A stretch of 64,000 nucleotides of DNA from JBBPZA01 sp038199375 (GCA_038199375.1 JBBPZA010000005.1:1-64000), one strand, 5' to 3'. Positions 40,504-48,527 are shown, numbered from the stretch's first letter. Numbers and translations are program-made. The notes: generated by a model from the letters alone, not told the origin.

Positions 40504-41212
40504 GACCAGCGGCGCGCGGATCCTCGAGCGCCTCTCAGACGACGACCTCCTCCTCGACGTCGGCGGCTGGGCCAAGCCCTTCTGGCGGGCTGACTGGGTG
40601 ATCGACCTGCTCCCCCACGAGACGCGCGGGCACTACGCGGAGGCCCGCGAGCCCGCTCGGCCCGAGCGCTTCTCGGCGGCGACCTGGGTCCAGCGCGACG
40701 TCTGCGACCGCGAGCCCTGGCCATTCGCCGACGACCAGTTCGCCTTTGCCCTGTGCTCGCACACCCTCGAGGACGTCCGCGACCCCGTGTGGGTGTGCAG
40801 CGAGCTCTGCCGCGTCGCGCGCGCCGGCTACGTCGAGGTGCCCTCGCGCCTGGAGGAGCAGAGCTGGGGCGTCCAGGGCCCGTGGGTCGGCTGGGGCCAT
40901 CACCACTGGCTGATCGACGTCACCGAGGGCCGGATCGAGTTCGTCTTCAAGCCCCACATCCTCCACGGCCGCCGGACCGATCACTTCGCGCCCGGCTTCC
41001 ACGCGACTCTCGCGTCCGAGGAGCGCGTGCAGTGCTTGTGGTGGGAGGGCCGCTTCGCCTTTGAGGAGCGCGTGTTCGTCGGCCCGGGGGAGATCGACCG
41101 CTACCTCCAGGACTTCGTCGCCCGCCACCGCCCGCCAGCCCAACGCTCCGCCGCCCACCCAAATCGCCTCGCTGGCCTGGTGGGCCGCGCGAGGCGGCGT
41201 TGGCGCCGCTAG
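40496..41212 (+). CDS. SAM methyltransferase-like protein
   Basis: This is a 238-aa protein. A short N-terminal GARILERLSDDDLLLDVGGW replaces the glycine-rich motif I; DVGG is the only glycine pair. It is followed by WVIDLLPHETRG, WPFADDQFAFALCSHTLEDV and CRVARAGYVEVPSRLEEQ. This is the pattern of a divergent methyltransferase group with a C-terminal His-rich insert (GWGHHHWLIDVTEGRIEFVF). It is the third gene of the 38363 operon. SAM binding may be weak. Confidence 0.72.
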   Translation: MLETSGARILERLSDDDLLLDVGGWAKPFWRADWVIDLLPHETRGHYAEAREPARPERFSAATWVQRDVCDREPWPFADDQFAFALCSHTLEDVRDPVWVCSELCRVARAGYVEVPSRLEEQSWGVQGPWVGWGHHHWLIDVTEGRIEFVFKPHILHGRRTDHFAPGFHATLASEERVQCLWWEGRFAFEERVFVGPGEIDRYLQDFVARHRPPAQRSAAHPNRLAGLVGRARRRWRR

Positions 41213-41268
41213 TCCGACCGCCGTCGAGCGGAAATCGCGCAGGTCCCTAGTCCGACCGCCGTCGCGCG
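41209..41268. repeat. 22-bp direct repeat at two convergent stop codons
   Basis: CTAGTCCGACCGCCGTCG plus 4 more bases occurs at 41209-41230 and 41247-41268 with one mismatch. The first copy holds the stop of the plus-strand gene and the second holds the stop of the minus-strand gene. The repeat looks like a local duplication of the minus-strand gene's 3' end. Confidence 0.65.
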
Positions 41269-41945
41269 AGCACCGCGCAGAACTGCGTACCGGCCCCCAC
41301 GACGAGCTCGACCGCCATCCCGCCTCCCTGCGCCGCGCTGCGCAGGTCGTCGAGGTCGACGGCGGAGCCCAGCCAGTTCGGGTCGGACTGGCCGCGGGGG
41401 CTGCGCCGGATGAGGGCGCGCGCGCCGGCCAGCGCTCCACCCGGCCGAGGCCGGTGCACGGCCGGATCGTTTGAGATCTGGAAGGCGGCCCAGCCTCCCG
41501 GGCGGAGGACCCTGCCCATCTCGCGCACATAGCCGAGCGTTACCTCGGGGTCGGGGATGTGCTGGAAGACGACGTGCGACACGCAGGCGTCGGCAACCGC
41601 CGACGGGACTCCCGCCAGGGTCAGGCCGTCGCCGTGGATCCAGTGGACGTCGCGAAGGTCAGGGTGAAGCTCTCGGGCGCGAGCGAGCATCTCCTCCGAG
41701 ACGTCGAGCGCCCACACCACGCGCGCGCGGGCGCCGAGCGCGCGGGTCAGGCGGCCCACGCCGCAGCCCACCTCGAGGACGACGTCCTGGGGCGACAAAG
41801 AGAGGCCGAGGGCGCTCAGCAGCAGGTCGAGCTCCTCCTCGCCCCGCGCCCAGAAGGCCTCTCGATCGACGTCGCGATAGGCCTGCCGGTTGTCGACGAA
41901 GTAGAAGGCGTCCTCGCGAGCGCGGGCGTCCCAGAAGCGCTCCAT
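41247..41945 (-). CDS. SAM-dependent methyltransferase
   Basis: This protein is about 232 aa from ATG 41945; the frame is open to 41972. Motif I is DVVLEVGCGVGRLTRALGAR, strand 2 is VVWALDVSEEMLARARE, and post-motif text is ACVSHVVFQHIPDPEVTLGY and GRVLRPGGWAAFQISNDPAV. It is a typical class I enzyme with no extra domain. It is divergent from yebC and is the eleventh methyltransferase of the glycan region. The substrate is unknown. Confidence 0.84.
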   Translation of the reverse strand: MERFWDARAREDAFYFVDNRQAYRDVDREAFWARGEEELDLLLSALGLSLSPQDVVLEVGCGVGRLTRALGARARVVWALDVSEEMLARARELHPDLRDVHWIHGDGLTLAGVPSAVADACVSHVVFQHIPDPEVTLGYVREMGRVLRPGGWAAFQISNDPAVHRPRPGGALAGARALIRRSPRGQSDPNWLGSAVDLDDLRSAAQGGGMAVELVVGAGTQFCAVLARRRSD

Positions 41946-41974
41946 GTCGGATCCCGCCACGCTCGCGGCCACCC

Positions 41975-41980
41975 TACACT
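41975..41980 (+). promoter_or_regulatory. -10 box TACACT for yebC
   Basis: TACACT ends 6 nt before ATG 41987, which indicates a leaderless yebC mRNA. Confidence 0.5.
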
Positions 41981-41986
41981 CCGTCC

Positions 41987-42736
41987 ATGTCCGGACACTC
42001 CAAGTGGGCCTCGATCAAGCACAAGAAGGCGGTCGTCGACGCCCGGCGCGGCCAGCACTTCACCAAGCTCGCACGAGCGGTCACGGTGGCCGCGCGCGAG
42101 GGCGGAGGCGACCCCGAGGCAAACCCGTCTCTGGCCACCGCGGTCCAGAAGGCCCGCGACGCGTCCATGCCCAAGGACAACATCGAGCGGGCGATCGCCA
42201 AGGGGACGGGGGAGGGCGCCGACGCCGACGCCATCGAGTCGGTCGTCTACGAGGCCTACGGGCCGGGCGGGGTGGGGCTGCTCATCGAGGCGCTGACCGA
42301 CAACCGCAACCGCACCGGCGCCGAGGTCCGCCACGCGCTCACCAAGCACGACGGCGCGCTAGGAGAGCCCGGCTCGGTCGGCTACCTGTTCGACAAGCGC
42401 GGGCTCCTCGTCGTCGACGCGACCCGCTACGGCGAGGACGACCTCATCGTGGCGATCGACGCCGGCGCGCTGGACATCGCGATCGACGACGACGTCTTCG
42501 AGATCCTCACCGAGCCCGGCGAGCTGCCGGGCGTCCGCGCGGCGCTCGCCGAGGCCGGCGTGGAGGTGCAGAGCGGCGAGGTGGCGCAGGTTCCCAAGAG
42601 CCGCGTCCCGGTCGAGGAGGGCAACGCGGCCACCCTCATGCGCCTCATCGAGGCGCTCGAGGACAACGACGACGTCAACGCGGTCCACGCAAACTTCGAC
42701 GTGAGCGCCGACGTGATGGAGCGCGTTGCCGGCTAG
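41987..42736 (+). CDS. yebC: YebC/PmpR-family regulatory or translation-associated protein
   Basis: This 249-aa YebC family member is complete: MSGHSKWASIKHKKAVVDAR, KDNIERAIAKGTGEGADA, YEAYGPGGVGLLIEALTDNR and FDKRGLLVVDATRYGEDDLI, ending DDVNAVHANFDVSADVM. YebC proteins have been linked to transcription control and to relief of ribosome stalling. In many bacteria yebC lies directly before ruvC; here 4.7 kb of other genes separate them. A 36-bp copy of its 3' end follows the stop. Confidence 0.96.
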   Translation: MSGHSKWASIKHKKAVVDARRGQHFTKLARAVTVAAREGGGDPEANPSLATAVQKARDASMPKDNIERAIAKGTGEGADADAIESVVYEAYGPGGVGLLIEALTDNRNRTGAEVRHALTKHDGALGEPGSVGYLFDKRGLLVVDATRYGEDDLIVAIDAGALDIAIDDDVFEILTEPGELPGVRAALAEAGVEVQSGEVAQVPKSRVPVEEGNAATLMRLIEALEDNDDVNAVHANFDVSADVMERVAG

Positions 42737-42794
42737 GTCAAGTCACCTCGTCTTCCTCGTGAGCGTCGAGGTGATGGAGCGCGTCGCCCGCTAG
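42701..42794 (+). repeat. Duplicated 3' tail of yebC
   Basis: The last 36 bp of yebC (42701-42736) recur at 42759-42794 with four mismatches, including the TAG stop. The two copies encode VSADVMERVAG and VSVEVMERVAR. The 22 bp between them has no match. Confidence 0.75.
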
Positions 42795-42812
42795 GCGAAC
42801 GGCCCCCTCTTG

Positions 42813-44765
42813 GTGACGCTGGGCCACCTCCTCCTGCTCTCAGGCTCCCTCGTGGCACTGGCGGTGGGCGCATTGCGCGTCGGTTCGCTGATAGCGCCGA
42901 GCGGGCTCGAGCGGGCGGTCACGGCGGCCGTGCTGGCGGCGGCCGCCGCCACCGTCGAGACGCTGCTGCTGGGCCTCGTGGGGCTGGGCGCCTCGCCGGC
43001 GGCCCTGACCGCCGCGGCGGTGGCCGCATGGGCGGTTGCGCTCAAGTTCACGCCGGCGCCCGACCTCGGCCTCGGGGCGGAGCTGTCGCGGGGCTGGCTC
43101 GGCCTCACCCCCCGGGGACGAGTCGCGGTGGGCGCCGTCGCCGGGGCGGTCTTTGCCTTGTGCGCCTGGATGCTGCGCTATCCGGCCATAGGCCTGGACG
43201 GACTCCTCTACCACGGGGCCGAGGTCGCCGCCTGGGTGGACTCCGGGCGGCCCGGCACCGTCGTGAACCTCAACTACGCCCTGCCGTGGGGCGCCTACCC
43301 GATCACGACCGAGGTGCTCCTCACCTGGGGAGTCGGGATCGCTCGCAGCTGGGTCGTCGTCGCGCCCTGGATGCTGGGCACCCTGTCGCTGCTTGTCGCA
43401 GCGGCCTGGCTGGGCCTGCGCAGCGTGGGCTGCTCCCGGCGGACCGCGGCCCTGGGAACCGGTGCGCTGGCTGCGCTGCCGCTGTGCCTCATTCAAGTCA
43501 ACGGCATGTACACCGACCTCCCCGCGCTTGCCTGGCTGGTCAGCGCCGGAGCGCTGTGCGCGGCGGCCAGGCGCAACCCCGCCTTGATGGCCCCGGCGCT
43601 GGTCGCTGCGGGAATGGCCGTCGGGACCAAGACGACGACCGTGCCCGTAGCGGCGCTGGTGGTCGTGGCCGCGCTCTGGCGATTTCGCCGTGCCCTCGGT
43701 CCACACGTGCGCGTGCTGCTCACGGGCGGCGCGCTCGCCGCCGTGGTCGGAGGCACGTGGTACGCGCGCAACCTCGTTCTGCACGGATCGCCCCTGTGGC
43801 CGTTCAGGGGCGCCCCGTGGGGGGACCCGCTGCCGCCGATCTTCGACCGCTACGGCGCGACGCTCCTCTCGAACCCGCGTGCGACGCTCGCCGGTCGCCT
43901 CGGCGAGTACGTCACGGCGCTCTCCGGCGGACTCCTCCTGCTCGCCGGGGCCGCGCTGGCGCCGCTCCTGGCCCGCACGCGGGAGGTGGTCGTGGCCGCG
44001 GCTGCCACGGCGGCGGCGGTGCTGACATGGGCGGCCGCGCCGTTCACCGGCGTGTCGGGGTTCGGCCCGGTCGACGCGGCGGTGGCCGGGTCAACGCGGT
44101 ACCTGCTGCCCGCCCTCGCCCTCGCGACCCTGACGCTGGCGCTCGCCGGGCGCGTGAGGGGCTGGCCCGGCCGGTTGGCCGAAGGCCTGCTCGCCGTGGC
44201 GCTGCTCTGGAGCCTCGCCCGCACGGCCACGCTCGGCTTTCCCTACCTGCCCTCGTTTGCGTCTCTGCTGGTGGCCGCGGGATTCGGCGCGGTGGTCGGG
44301 CTCCTCCTGACGGGCGGCGGGTGGCGGGGCCCGCTCGTGCGCGCGGCCCCGGCGGCCATCGCGGTGGGGGTCTTTCTGGTACTCGCGGCCGGCGTGGAGG
44401 GCTACGTGGCCCGCCACGCGCAGACGGCTCCGGGACTCGACGCGGAGCTGGCCCGCTGGTTCAGCGCACAGCCCGGGTTCGGACACGACGGGCGGGCGAT
44501 CGCGATGGAGCCGGTGGTCAACGCGGCATTGGCCGGCGACCGCCTCACGCATCGCGTGGAGATCGTCTCGACCAAGTGGTCCTGTGCGGACATCCGCCGG
44601 CGCGCGCGGGTGGGATGGGTCGTGGTGCGGGTCTCTCCGCTCAACCGAAAGTTCGGCGCCCCGGCGCCGGGCCAGGCCTGCCTGCGCACCGTCGCACCCG
44701 TGTACCGCACCGGCTCCGCCACCAGCTCGGTCGGCGAGGCGCGGGTCTACGGCCCGCCGCGCTGA
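42813..44765 (+). CDS. GT-C-like polytopic membrane protein, paralog 2
   Basis: This 650-aa membrane protein is homologous to the one at 29243. Shared text includes RYPAIGLDGLLYHGAEVAAW, YPITTEVLLTWGVG, AVGTKTTTVPVAALVVVAAL, GGTWYARNLVLHGSPLWPF and GSTRYLLPALALATLTLALA. About twelve hydrophobic segments are seen. An Asp in GLDGLLYH occupies the place of a GT-C catalytic acid. A soluble-looking C-terminal domain of about 120 residues follows. The start is GTG 42813, with a TTG just before it. It lies directly after the yebC tail duplication. Confidence 0.78.
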   Translation: MTLGHLLLLSGSLVALAVGALRVGSLIAPSGLERAVTAAVLAAAAATVETLLLGLVGLGASPAALTAAAVAAWAVALKFTPAPDLGLGAELSRGWLGLTPRGRVAVGAVAGAVFALCAWMLRYPAIGLDGLLYHGAEVAAWVDSGRPGTVVNLNYALPWGAYPITTEVLLTWGVGIARSWVVVAPWMLGTLSLLVAAAWLGLRSVGCSRRTAALGTGALAALPLCLIQVNGMYTDLPALAWLVSAGALCAAARRNPALMAPALVAAGMAVGTKTTTVPVAALVVVAALWRFRRALGPHVRVLLTGGALAAVVGGTWYARNLVLHGSPLWPFRGAPWGDPLPPIFDRYGATLLSNPRATLAGRLGEYVTALSGGLLLLAGAALAPLLARTREVVVAAAATAAAVLTWAAAPFTGVSGFGPVDAAVAGSTRYLLPALALATLTLALAGRVRGWPGRLAEGLLAVALLWSLARTATLGFPYLPSFASLLVAAGFGAVVGLLLTGGGWRGPLVRAAPAAIAVGVFLVLAAGVEGYVARHAQTAPGLDAELARWFSAQPGFGHDGRAIAMEPVVNAALAGDRLTHRVEIVSTKWSCADIRRRARVGWVVVRVSPLNRKFGAPAPGQACLRTVAPVYRTGSATSSVGEARVYGPPR

Positions 44766-44812
44766 GCCCCTTCCGGAGCCTGTCGCGCGTAGAGCGGCGC
44801 CGGCGACCTGCC

Positions 44813-44908
44813 TCAGGTTCGCAGGCTCGACCCGGCGACGAGGAAGAACCAGATTCCGAAGCAGAAGATGCAGAGCCCGACAGAGAGGACCATGATCGTG
44901 CTGAGCAC
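44813..44908 (-). CDS. Candidate 31-aa single-pass membrane microprotein
   Basis: From GTG 44908 the minus strand encodes LSTIMVLSVGLCIFCFGIWF followed by FLVAGSSLRT. It is one hydrophobic helix with aromatic and Cys residues and a short Ser/Arg tail. The codons have the genome's G/C third-position bias. No clear ribosome site is seen. It lies tail-to-tail with the GT-C-like gene. The frame could also start further out (44998) with an Arg-rich leader. Confidence 0.45.
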   Translation of the reverse strand: MLSTIMVLSVGLCIFCFGIWFFLVAGSSLRT

Positions 44909-45091
44909 GCTGGGGGATGGCCGGCGTCGACATCGCGCTCCCCGCGCATGCTCCGGTGCCACGGCAGCCGCGTCCGGGAGACGGGGTTTGGGGAACATCG
45001 GAACGAAAAGTCCCGCTACGGGTCGCGGGATCCGGCGCCTCGGACAGATCGCGGTCGCTGGCGCGTCGCGCGGCCTGTCTGGCCGCCGGGG

Positions 45092-45400
45092 TCAGGTCAG
45101 GGTGCTGGCGGCGCGGTGAAGATCGCCGCGGTGAACGATCCGTGCGATCCGGCGGCCGTGCGCGGTGCCGGCCGGGAGTTCGTCGATGGTCAGCTCGCGG
45201 TACAGGACGCGCAGCTCGCCGACGCGTAGTCGTCGCCATGGCGGGTGGCCGGTGAGGGCGCGATCGTCGGCGTTGATGGGCATCGGGTCTGTGCCGAGGG
45301 TCTGCTCGATCGCGCTGACCAACCGCTTGCGGTCGGGTGCGCTGAGGTTGCGCAGGTCGCGTTGCGCGCGCCGGCTCAGTTCGACGTGCGCCGCTGGCAC
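45092..45400 (-). CDS. RelE/ParE-superfamily toxin
   Basis: This is a 102-aa protein. Family text is VELSRRAQRDLRNLSAPDRK, ALTGHPPWRRLRVGELRVLY and IARIVHRGDLHRA. The R-x-R-x-G-x-x-R-x-x-Y core (RRLRVGELRVLY) is that of RelE-type mRNA interferases. It is encoded 6 bp downstream of its Phd-type antitoxin. It probably cleaves mRNA on ribosomes when the antitoxin is lost. Confidence 0.85.
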   Translation of the reverse strand: MPAAHVELSRRAQRDLRNLSAPDRKRLVSAIEQTLGTDPMPINADDRALTGHPPWRRLRVGELRVLYRELTIDELPAGTAHGRRIARIVHRGDLHRAASTLT

Positions 45401-45406
45401 GCGGGG

Positions 45407-45679
45407 CTACGCGTTGTCGGCGGCGTCGAGTTCTGCGACGACGTCATCCAGCGAGCGGGTGCGGCCCTCTCGGGCGTCCTCTTCGGCTGCGGCCATGTCG
45501 GCGACGTACTCGGGTGCGTTGGCGAGGATGAAGTCCTCAAGGGCGTCCTCGTCGATCGGGCTGAGCACCGCGACGGGCTTGCCGTGGCGGGTGACCAGTG
45601 CGGGCCGGCGTGAGCGTTCGAGCTCGTCGACGATCTCGCTGGAGCGGCGTTGGAGCTCTCTGATCCCGTAGGTCTGCAT
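45407..45679 (-). CDS. Phd/YefM-family antitoxin
   Basis: This 90-aa antitoxin has the Phd/YefM fold start TYGIRELQRRSSEIVDELER followed by PALVTRHGKPVAVLSPID. The C-terminal half is acidic (DMAAAEEDAREG) and is the expected toxin-binding tail. GAGGGAG lies about 6 nt before ATG 45679. A near-palindrome 19 bp upstream is a likely autorepression site for the complex. Confidence 0.86.
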   Translation of the reverse strand: MQTYGIRELQRRSSEIVDELERSRRPALVTRHGKPVAVLSPIDEDALEDFILANAPEYVADMAAAEEDAREGRTRSLDDVVAELDAADNA

Positions 45680-45697
45680 CGCGACTCCCTCAAAACG

Positions 45698-45711
45698 CTT
45701 CTACGTACAAG
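45698..45711 (-). promoter_or_regulatory. Operator palindrome of the Phd/RelE operon
   Basis: CTTCTACGTACAAG is symmetric at 12 of 14 positions around TACGTA. A minus-strand TATACT (45720-45725) lies just upstream, so transcription should start within the palindrome. Confidence 0.5.
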
Positions 45712-45881
45712 TGACGCACAGTATAGCTCGCGGTCTGACAGCTGCACAGTCCCGTCCGTGTCGGGATTGCAGGCAGCTGGCTACTGCGTGCGACGCGGCG
45801 GGTCGAGCAGCTCGGTGACCTGCGCGATCGCGGCGGGGCCGGGTCCCTCGGCCCAGGAGCCGCGGCTCGCCCGACCCCCTG

Positions 45882-46004
45882 GCGCTCGCCAATCGCCGCG
45901 CCGAGCTGGCAATCACCCCGGAGACCGCCGTAACGGGATGGCAGGGCGACCACCTCGACTACCCCTCGCCACCCATCCTCTGCGAAACCCGCCTGCGACA
46001 CTGA
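45882..46004 (+). pseudogene. Possible HNH/DUF222-family endonuclease C-terminal remnant
   Basis: The plus strand reads RRAELAITPETAVTGWQGDH followed by LDYPSPPILCETR and a stop. Actinobacterial HNH (DUF222/13E12-type) proteins end in text of the form ITPxTxxxxWxGxxxDY. No start or upstream domain remains in the 300 bp between the toxin-antitoxin pair and this point. The rest of the 45.7-46.1 kb gap holds no gene. Confidence 0.4.
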
Positions 46005-46133
46005 GGGCACGAAGCCGCGTCGAAAGTCAACGAGCCGCTGCGGCCCCAAGCGCTGCCCGGTACATCCTGGCACCTTCAACCGTGTCCCATACTTGAGCGA
46101 TCCGTGAGCCGCCCGGAGCCGCCGGCGGAGGCC

Positions 46134-47348
46134 CTAGGCCGGGGTTCGGGCGCCGCTCTGGCGGTGGCCGTAGAGGAACCCCAGGAGCTGCTCTACGACC
46201 GCTGGGTCGAACTGCCTGCCGGCGTTGTCGAGCAGCTGGTCGACGGCGTCCTTGTGGCTCATCGCCTGACGGTAGGGGCGGTCGGAGGTCATGGCGTGGT
46301 AGGCGTCGCAGGCCAGGATGATGCGGCTGCCGATCGGGATCTCCTCGCCGCCGAGCCCGTCGGGATAGCCCGAGCCGTCGTAGGACTCGTGCTCGTGGCG
46401 GACGATGCGCGCCACGCCGCCCATGCCGGTGACCGCCCGCAGGATCCGCTCGCCGATGGCGGGGTGCTCGCGCATTAGCCGCCACTGGTCGTCGTCGAGG
46501 CCCCCGGGCTTGTTGAGGATGTCGTCGGGGATGGCCACCTTGCCGATGTCGTGCAGGAGCGCGGCGGCGCGGACGCGCGAGACCTCCGCCTGGTCGAGTC
46601 CGAGCCCGCGCGCGACCTCCGTGGCCATCGCGACGACCGACTCCGAGTGCTCGCCGGTATATCGGTCGCGCTCGAGCAGAGCCATCGCCAGCGCGGAGAT
46701 GACCTCGCCGCGGCCGTCCTCGGCCGGAGAGAGGTCGCCGCCGCCGAGGTCGGCGGCGAGCGCGCGGCCGCCGCCGGCGGCGCGAGCGGCATCGAGTGCC
46801 CCGGCGGCCTGGCCGAGGATCTCCTGGGAGGTCTGGGTTCGGGTGAAGGCGGCGACTCCGACCGACGCCGAGACGCTCGAGATCGGCCCCGCCTCGAGCG
46901 CCTCGAGCTCGAGCAGGATCCGCTCGAAGGCCTGCAGCGCTCCGAGGGTGTCGGTCTCGGGCATGACCAGGGCGAACTCGTCGGCAGCCGTGCGGCCGAC
47001 GATGTCGTGGGCGCGCGTGTACTCGCGGATGACTCCGGCGACGGCGACGAGCAGCGCGTCTCCCTGGGCGAAGCCCGAGCGGGCGTTGATCGAGCGGAAG
47101 CCGTCGATGTCGAGCAGCGCGACGGTCAGCGGGCGGCCGTGGCGGCGGGCGCGCTGCATCTCGACGTCGAGCTGGCTGCGAAGGCGGGTGAGGGTGATCA
47201 GGCCCGTCACCGGGTCGCGGCCGCCCTGGCGCTCGAGCAGGAGCTCGAGCTCCGCCACCCGGCGGCGCGACTGCTCGAGCAATCCCTCCAGCTCTCCCTC
47301 TCGTTCCCGACGACCGAGCATAAGTTCTCTTTCGGGTTCGACGGGCAT
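46134..47348 (-). CDS. GGDEF-like plus HD-GYP protein, probable c-di-GMP phosphodiesterase
   Basis: This is a 404-aa cytosolic protein. A short coiled N-terminus (EGLLEQSRRRVAELELLLER) precedes a GGDEF domain at about residues 40-200, where the active-site signature reads RTAADEF instead of GGDEF, so cyclase activity is probably lost. The HD-GYP domain (about 215-390) is intact: HDIGKVAIPDDILNKPGGLD, MREHPAIGERIL, HEHESYDGSGYPDGLGGEEI and FDPAVVEQL. The likely role is c-di-GMP hydrolysis with the degenerate GGDEF as a regulatory part. It is divergent from ruvC. Confidence 0.87.
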   Translation of the reverse strand: MPVEPERELMLGRREREGELEGLLEQSRRRVAELELLLERQGGRDPVTGLITLTRLRSQLDVEMQRARRHGRPLTVALLDIDGFRSINARSGFAQGDALLVAVAGVIREYTRAHDIVGRTAADEFALVMPETDTLGALQAFERILLELEALEAGPISSVSASVGVAAFTRTQTSQEILGQAAGALDAARAAGGGRALAADLGGGDLSPAEDGRGEVISALAMALLERDRYTGEHSESVVAMATEVARGLGLDQAEVSRVRAAALLHDIGKVAIPDDILNKPGGLDDDQWRLMREHPAIGERILRAVTGMGGVARIVRHEHESYDGSGYPDGLGGEEIPIGSRIILACDAYHAMTSDRPYRQAMSHKDAVDQLLDNAGRQFDPAVVEQLLGFLYGHRQSGARTPA

Positions 47349-47457
47349 GAGCTTGTGGCGATACGCGCCAGGATGGACGAAGGGAGGACCGCGTAGACAG
47401 ATGGTCGACCGGGTGAAGCGGGAAGGCATCCGACCCGCTCCGGAGAATCCCGAGCGA

Positions 47458-47952
47458 ATGGTCGTCCTCGGCATAGATCCCGGCACCGCCGCGACCGGCT
47501 ACGGCGTCGTCGCACGCCGCGGCGGGCGGCTGCTCGCGCTCGACGGAGGAATGATCGAGACCTCGCCCGACGAGCCTCCCGCCGACCGGCTGGCCTTCAT
47601 CTTCGAGCGGGTGGCCGCCCTGCTCGACGAGCACGCACCCGAGGCGATGGCGGTGGAGGAGCTCTACTTCGGCGCCAACGTGCGTACCGCCTTCGCCGTC
47701 GGCCAGGCTCGCGGCGCCGTGCTGCTGGCGGCCGGCCAGCGCGGAATCGCCTGCGCCGCCTATACCCCGCAGCAGGTCAAGAGCGCGGTGTGCGGCAACG
47801 GCCGGGCGCAGAAGGCGCAGGTCCAGACGATGGTCGCCCACCTCCTCGGCCTGGCTGAACCTCCGAGGCCCGACCATGCGGCCGATGCCCTGGCCGTCGC
47901 CATCTGCCACGCCAACCGCGCGCCGCTCGCGGCGGCGCTGGCCACCGCATGA
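47458..47952 (+). CDS. ruvC: Holliday junction resolvase RuvC
   Basis: This is a 164-aa resolvase. ATG 47458 places the first catalytic Asp at D7 (VVLGIDPGTAATGYGVV), as in the family; an outer ATG at 47401 would add 19 residues. Other acidic residues fall in EAMAVEELYFGANVRTAFAV and PDHAADALAVAICHAN. It cleaves four-way junctions with the RuvAB motor. It is the first gene of ruvCAB, and its TGA overlaps the ruvA ATG. Confidence 0.96.
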   Translation: MVVLGIDPGTAATGYGVVARRGGRLLALDGGMIETSPDEPPADRLAFIFERVAALLDEHAPEAMAVEELYFGANVRTAFAVGQARGAVLLAAGQRGIACAAYTPQQVKSAVCGNGRAQKAQVQTMVAHLLGLAEPPRPDHAADALAVAICHANRAPLAAALATA

Positions 47953-48527
47953 TCGCGCTCGTCTCGGGGACCGTCGCCCTCCGGCGTGCCGACCACGTCG
48001 TCGTGGAGTGCGGAGGGGTCGGCTACCGCCTCGCCGTCTCCGCCGAGACCCTGCGCCACGTGCCCGCCGTCGGCAAGCCGGTGACCCTTCACTCCCACCT
48101 CGTCGTGCGCGACGACGCGCTCGCGCTCTACGGCTTCGCCGCCGAGGAGGAGCGCGACCTCTTCCTGCTCCTGATCGGCGTCCAATCCGTGGGCCCGAAG
48201 GTGGCCCTCGCGGTCCTCTCGGGGGGCCCGCCTCGGGAGCTGGTCTCCGCGCTGGCCGCCGGGGACGTCGGCCGGCTTCAGGCCGTCCCGGGGATCGGCA
48301 AGCGCACCGCGGAGCGCATCGTCGTCGAGCTGCGCGAGAAGGTTGCCGGGGAGCCGAGCGTCGCCCGCATCTCGAGCCCCGCGCCCGACGATCCGCGCGC
48401 GCTCGCGCGCGAAGGGCTCCTGAGCCTGGGCTTCACCCTCTCCGAGGCCGAGAATCTCCTCGAAGGCGCTCCGGGCGAGAGCCCCGAGGATCTCATCGCC
48501 CACGCGCTCAAGGCCGCGCGCCCGTGA
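47949..48527 (+). CDS. ruvA: Holliday junction branch-migration protein RuvA
   Basis: This is a 192-aa protein. Domain I is MIALVSGTVALRRADHVVVE with GVGYRLAVS. The two helix-hairpin-helix motifs are LLIGVQSVGPKVALAVLSG and LQAVPGIGKRTAERIVVELR. Domain III (ALAREGLLSLGFTLSEAENL) contacts RuvB. It overlaps ruvC by 4 bp and ruvB by 4 bp. Confidence 0.97.
   Translation: MIALVSGTVALRRADHVVVECGGVGYRLAVSAETLRHVPAVGKPVTLHSHLVVRDDALALYGFAAEEERDLFLLLIGVQSVGPKVALAVLSGGPPRELVSALAAGDVGRLQAVPGIGKRTAERIVVELREKVAGEPSVARISSPAPDDPRALAREGLLSLGFTLSEAENLLEGAPGESPEDLIAHALKAARP

Noticed and set aside
45650..46096. A 148-codon plus-strand frame over the Phd antitoxin promoter
   Set aside because: Arg/Pro/Ser-rich, crosses the antitoxin start and its operator, and has no family text. 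Only the short HNH-like piece in another frame was kept.
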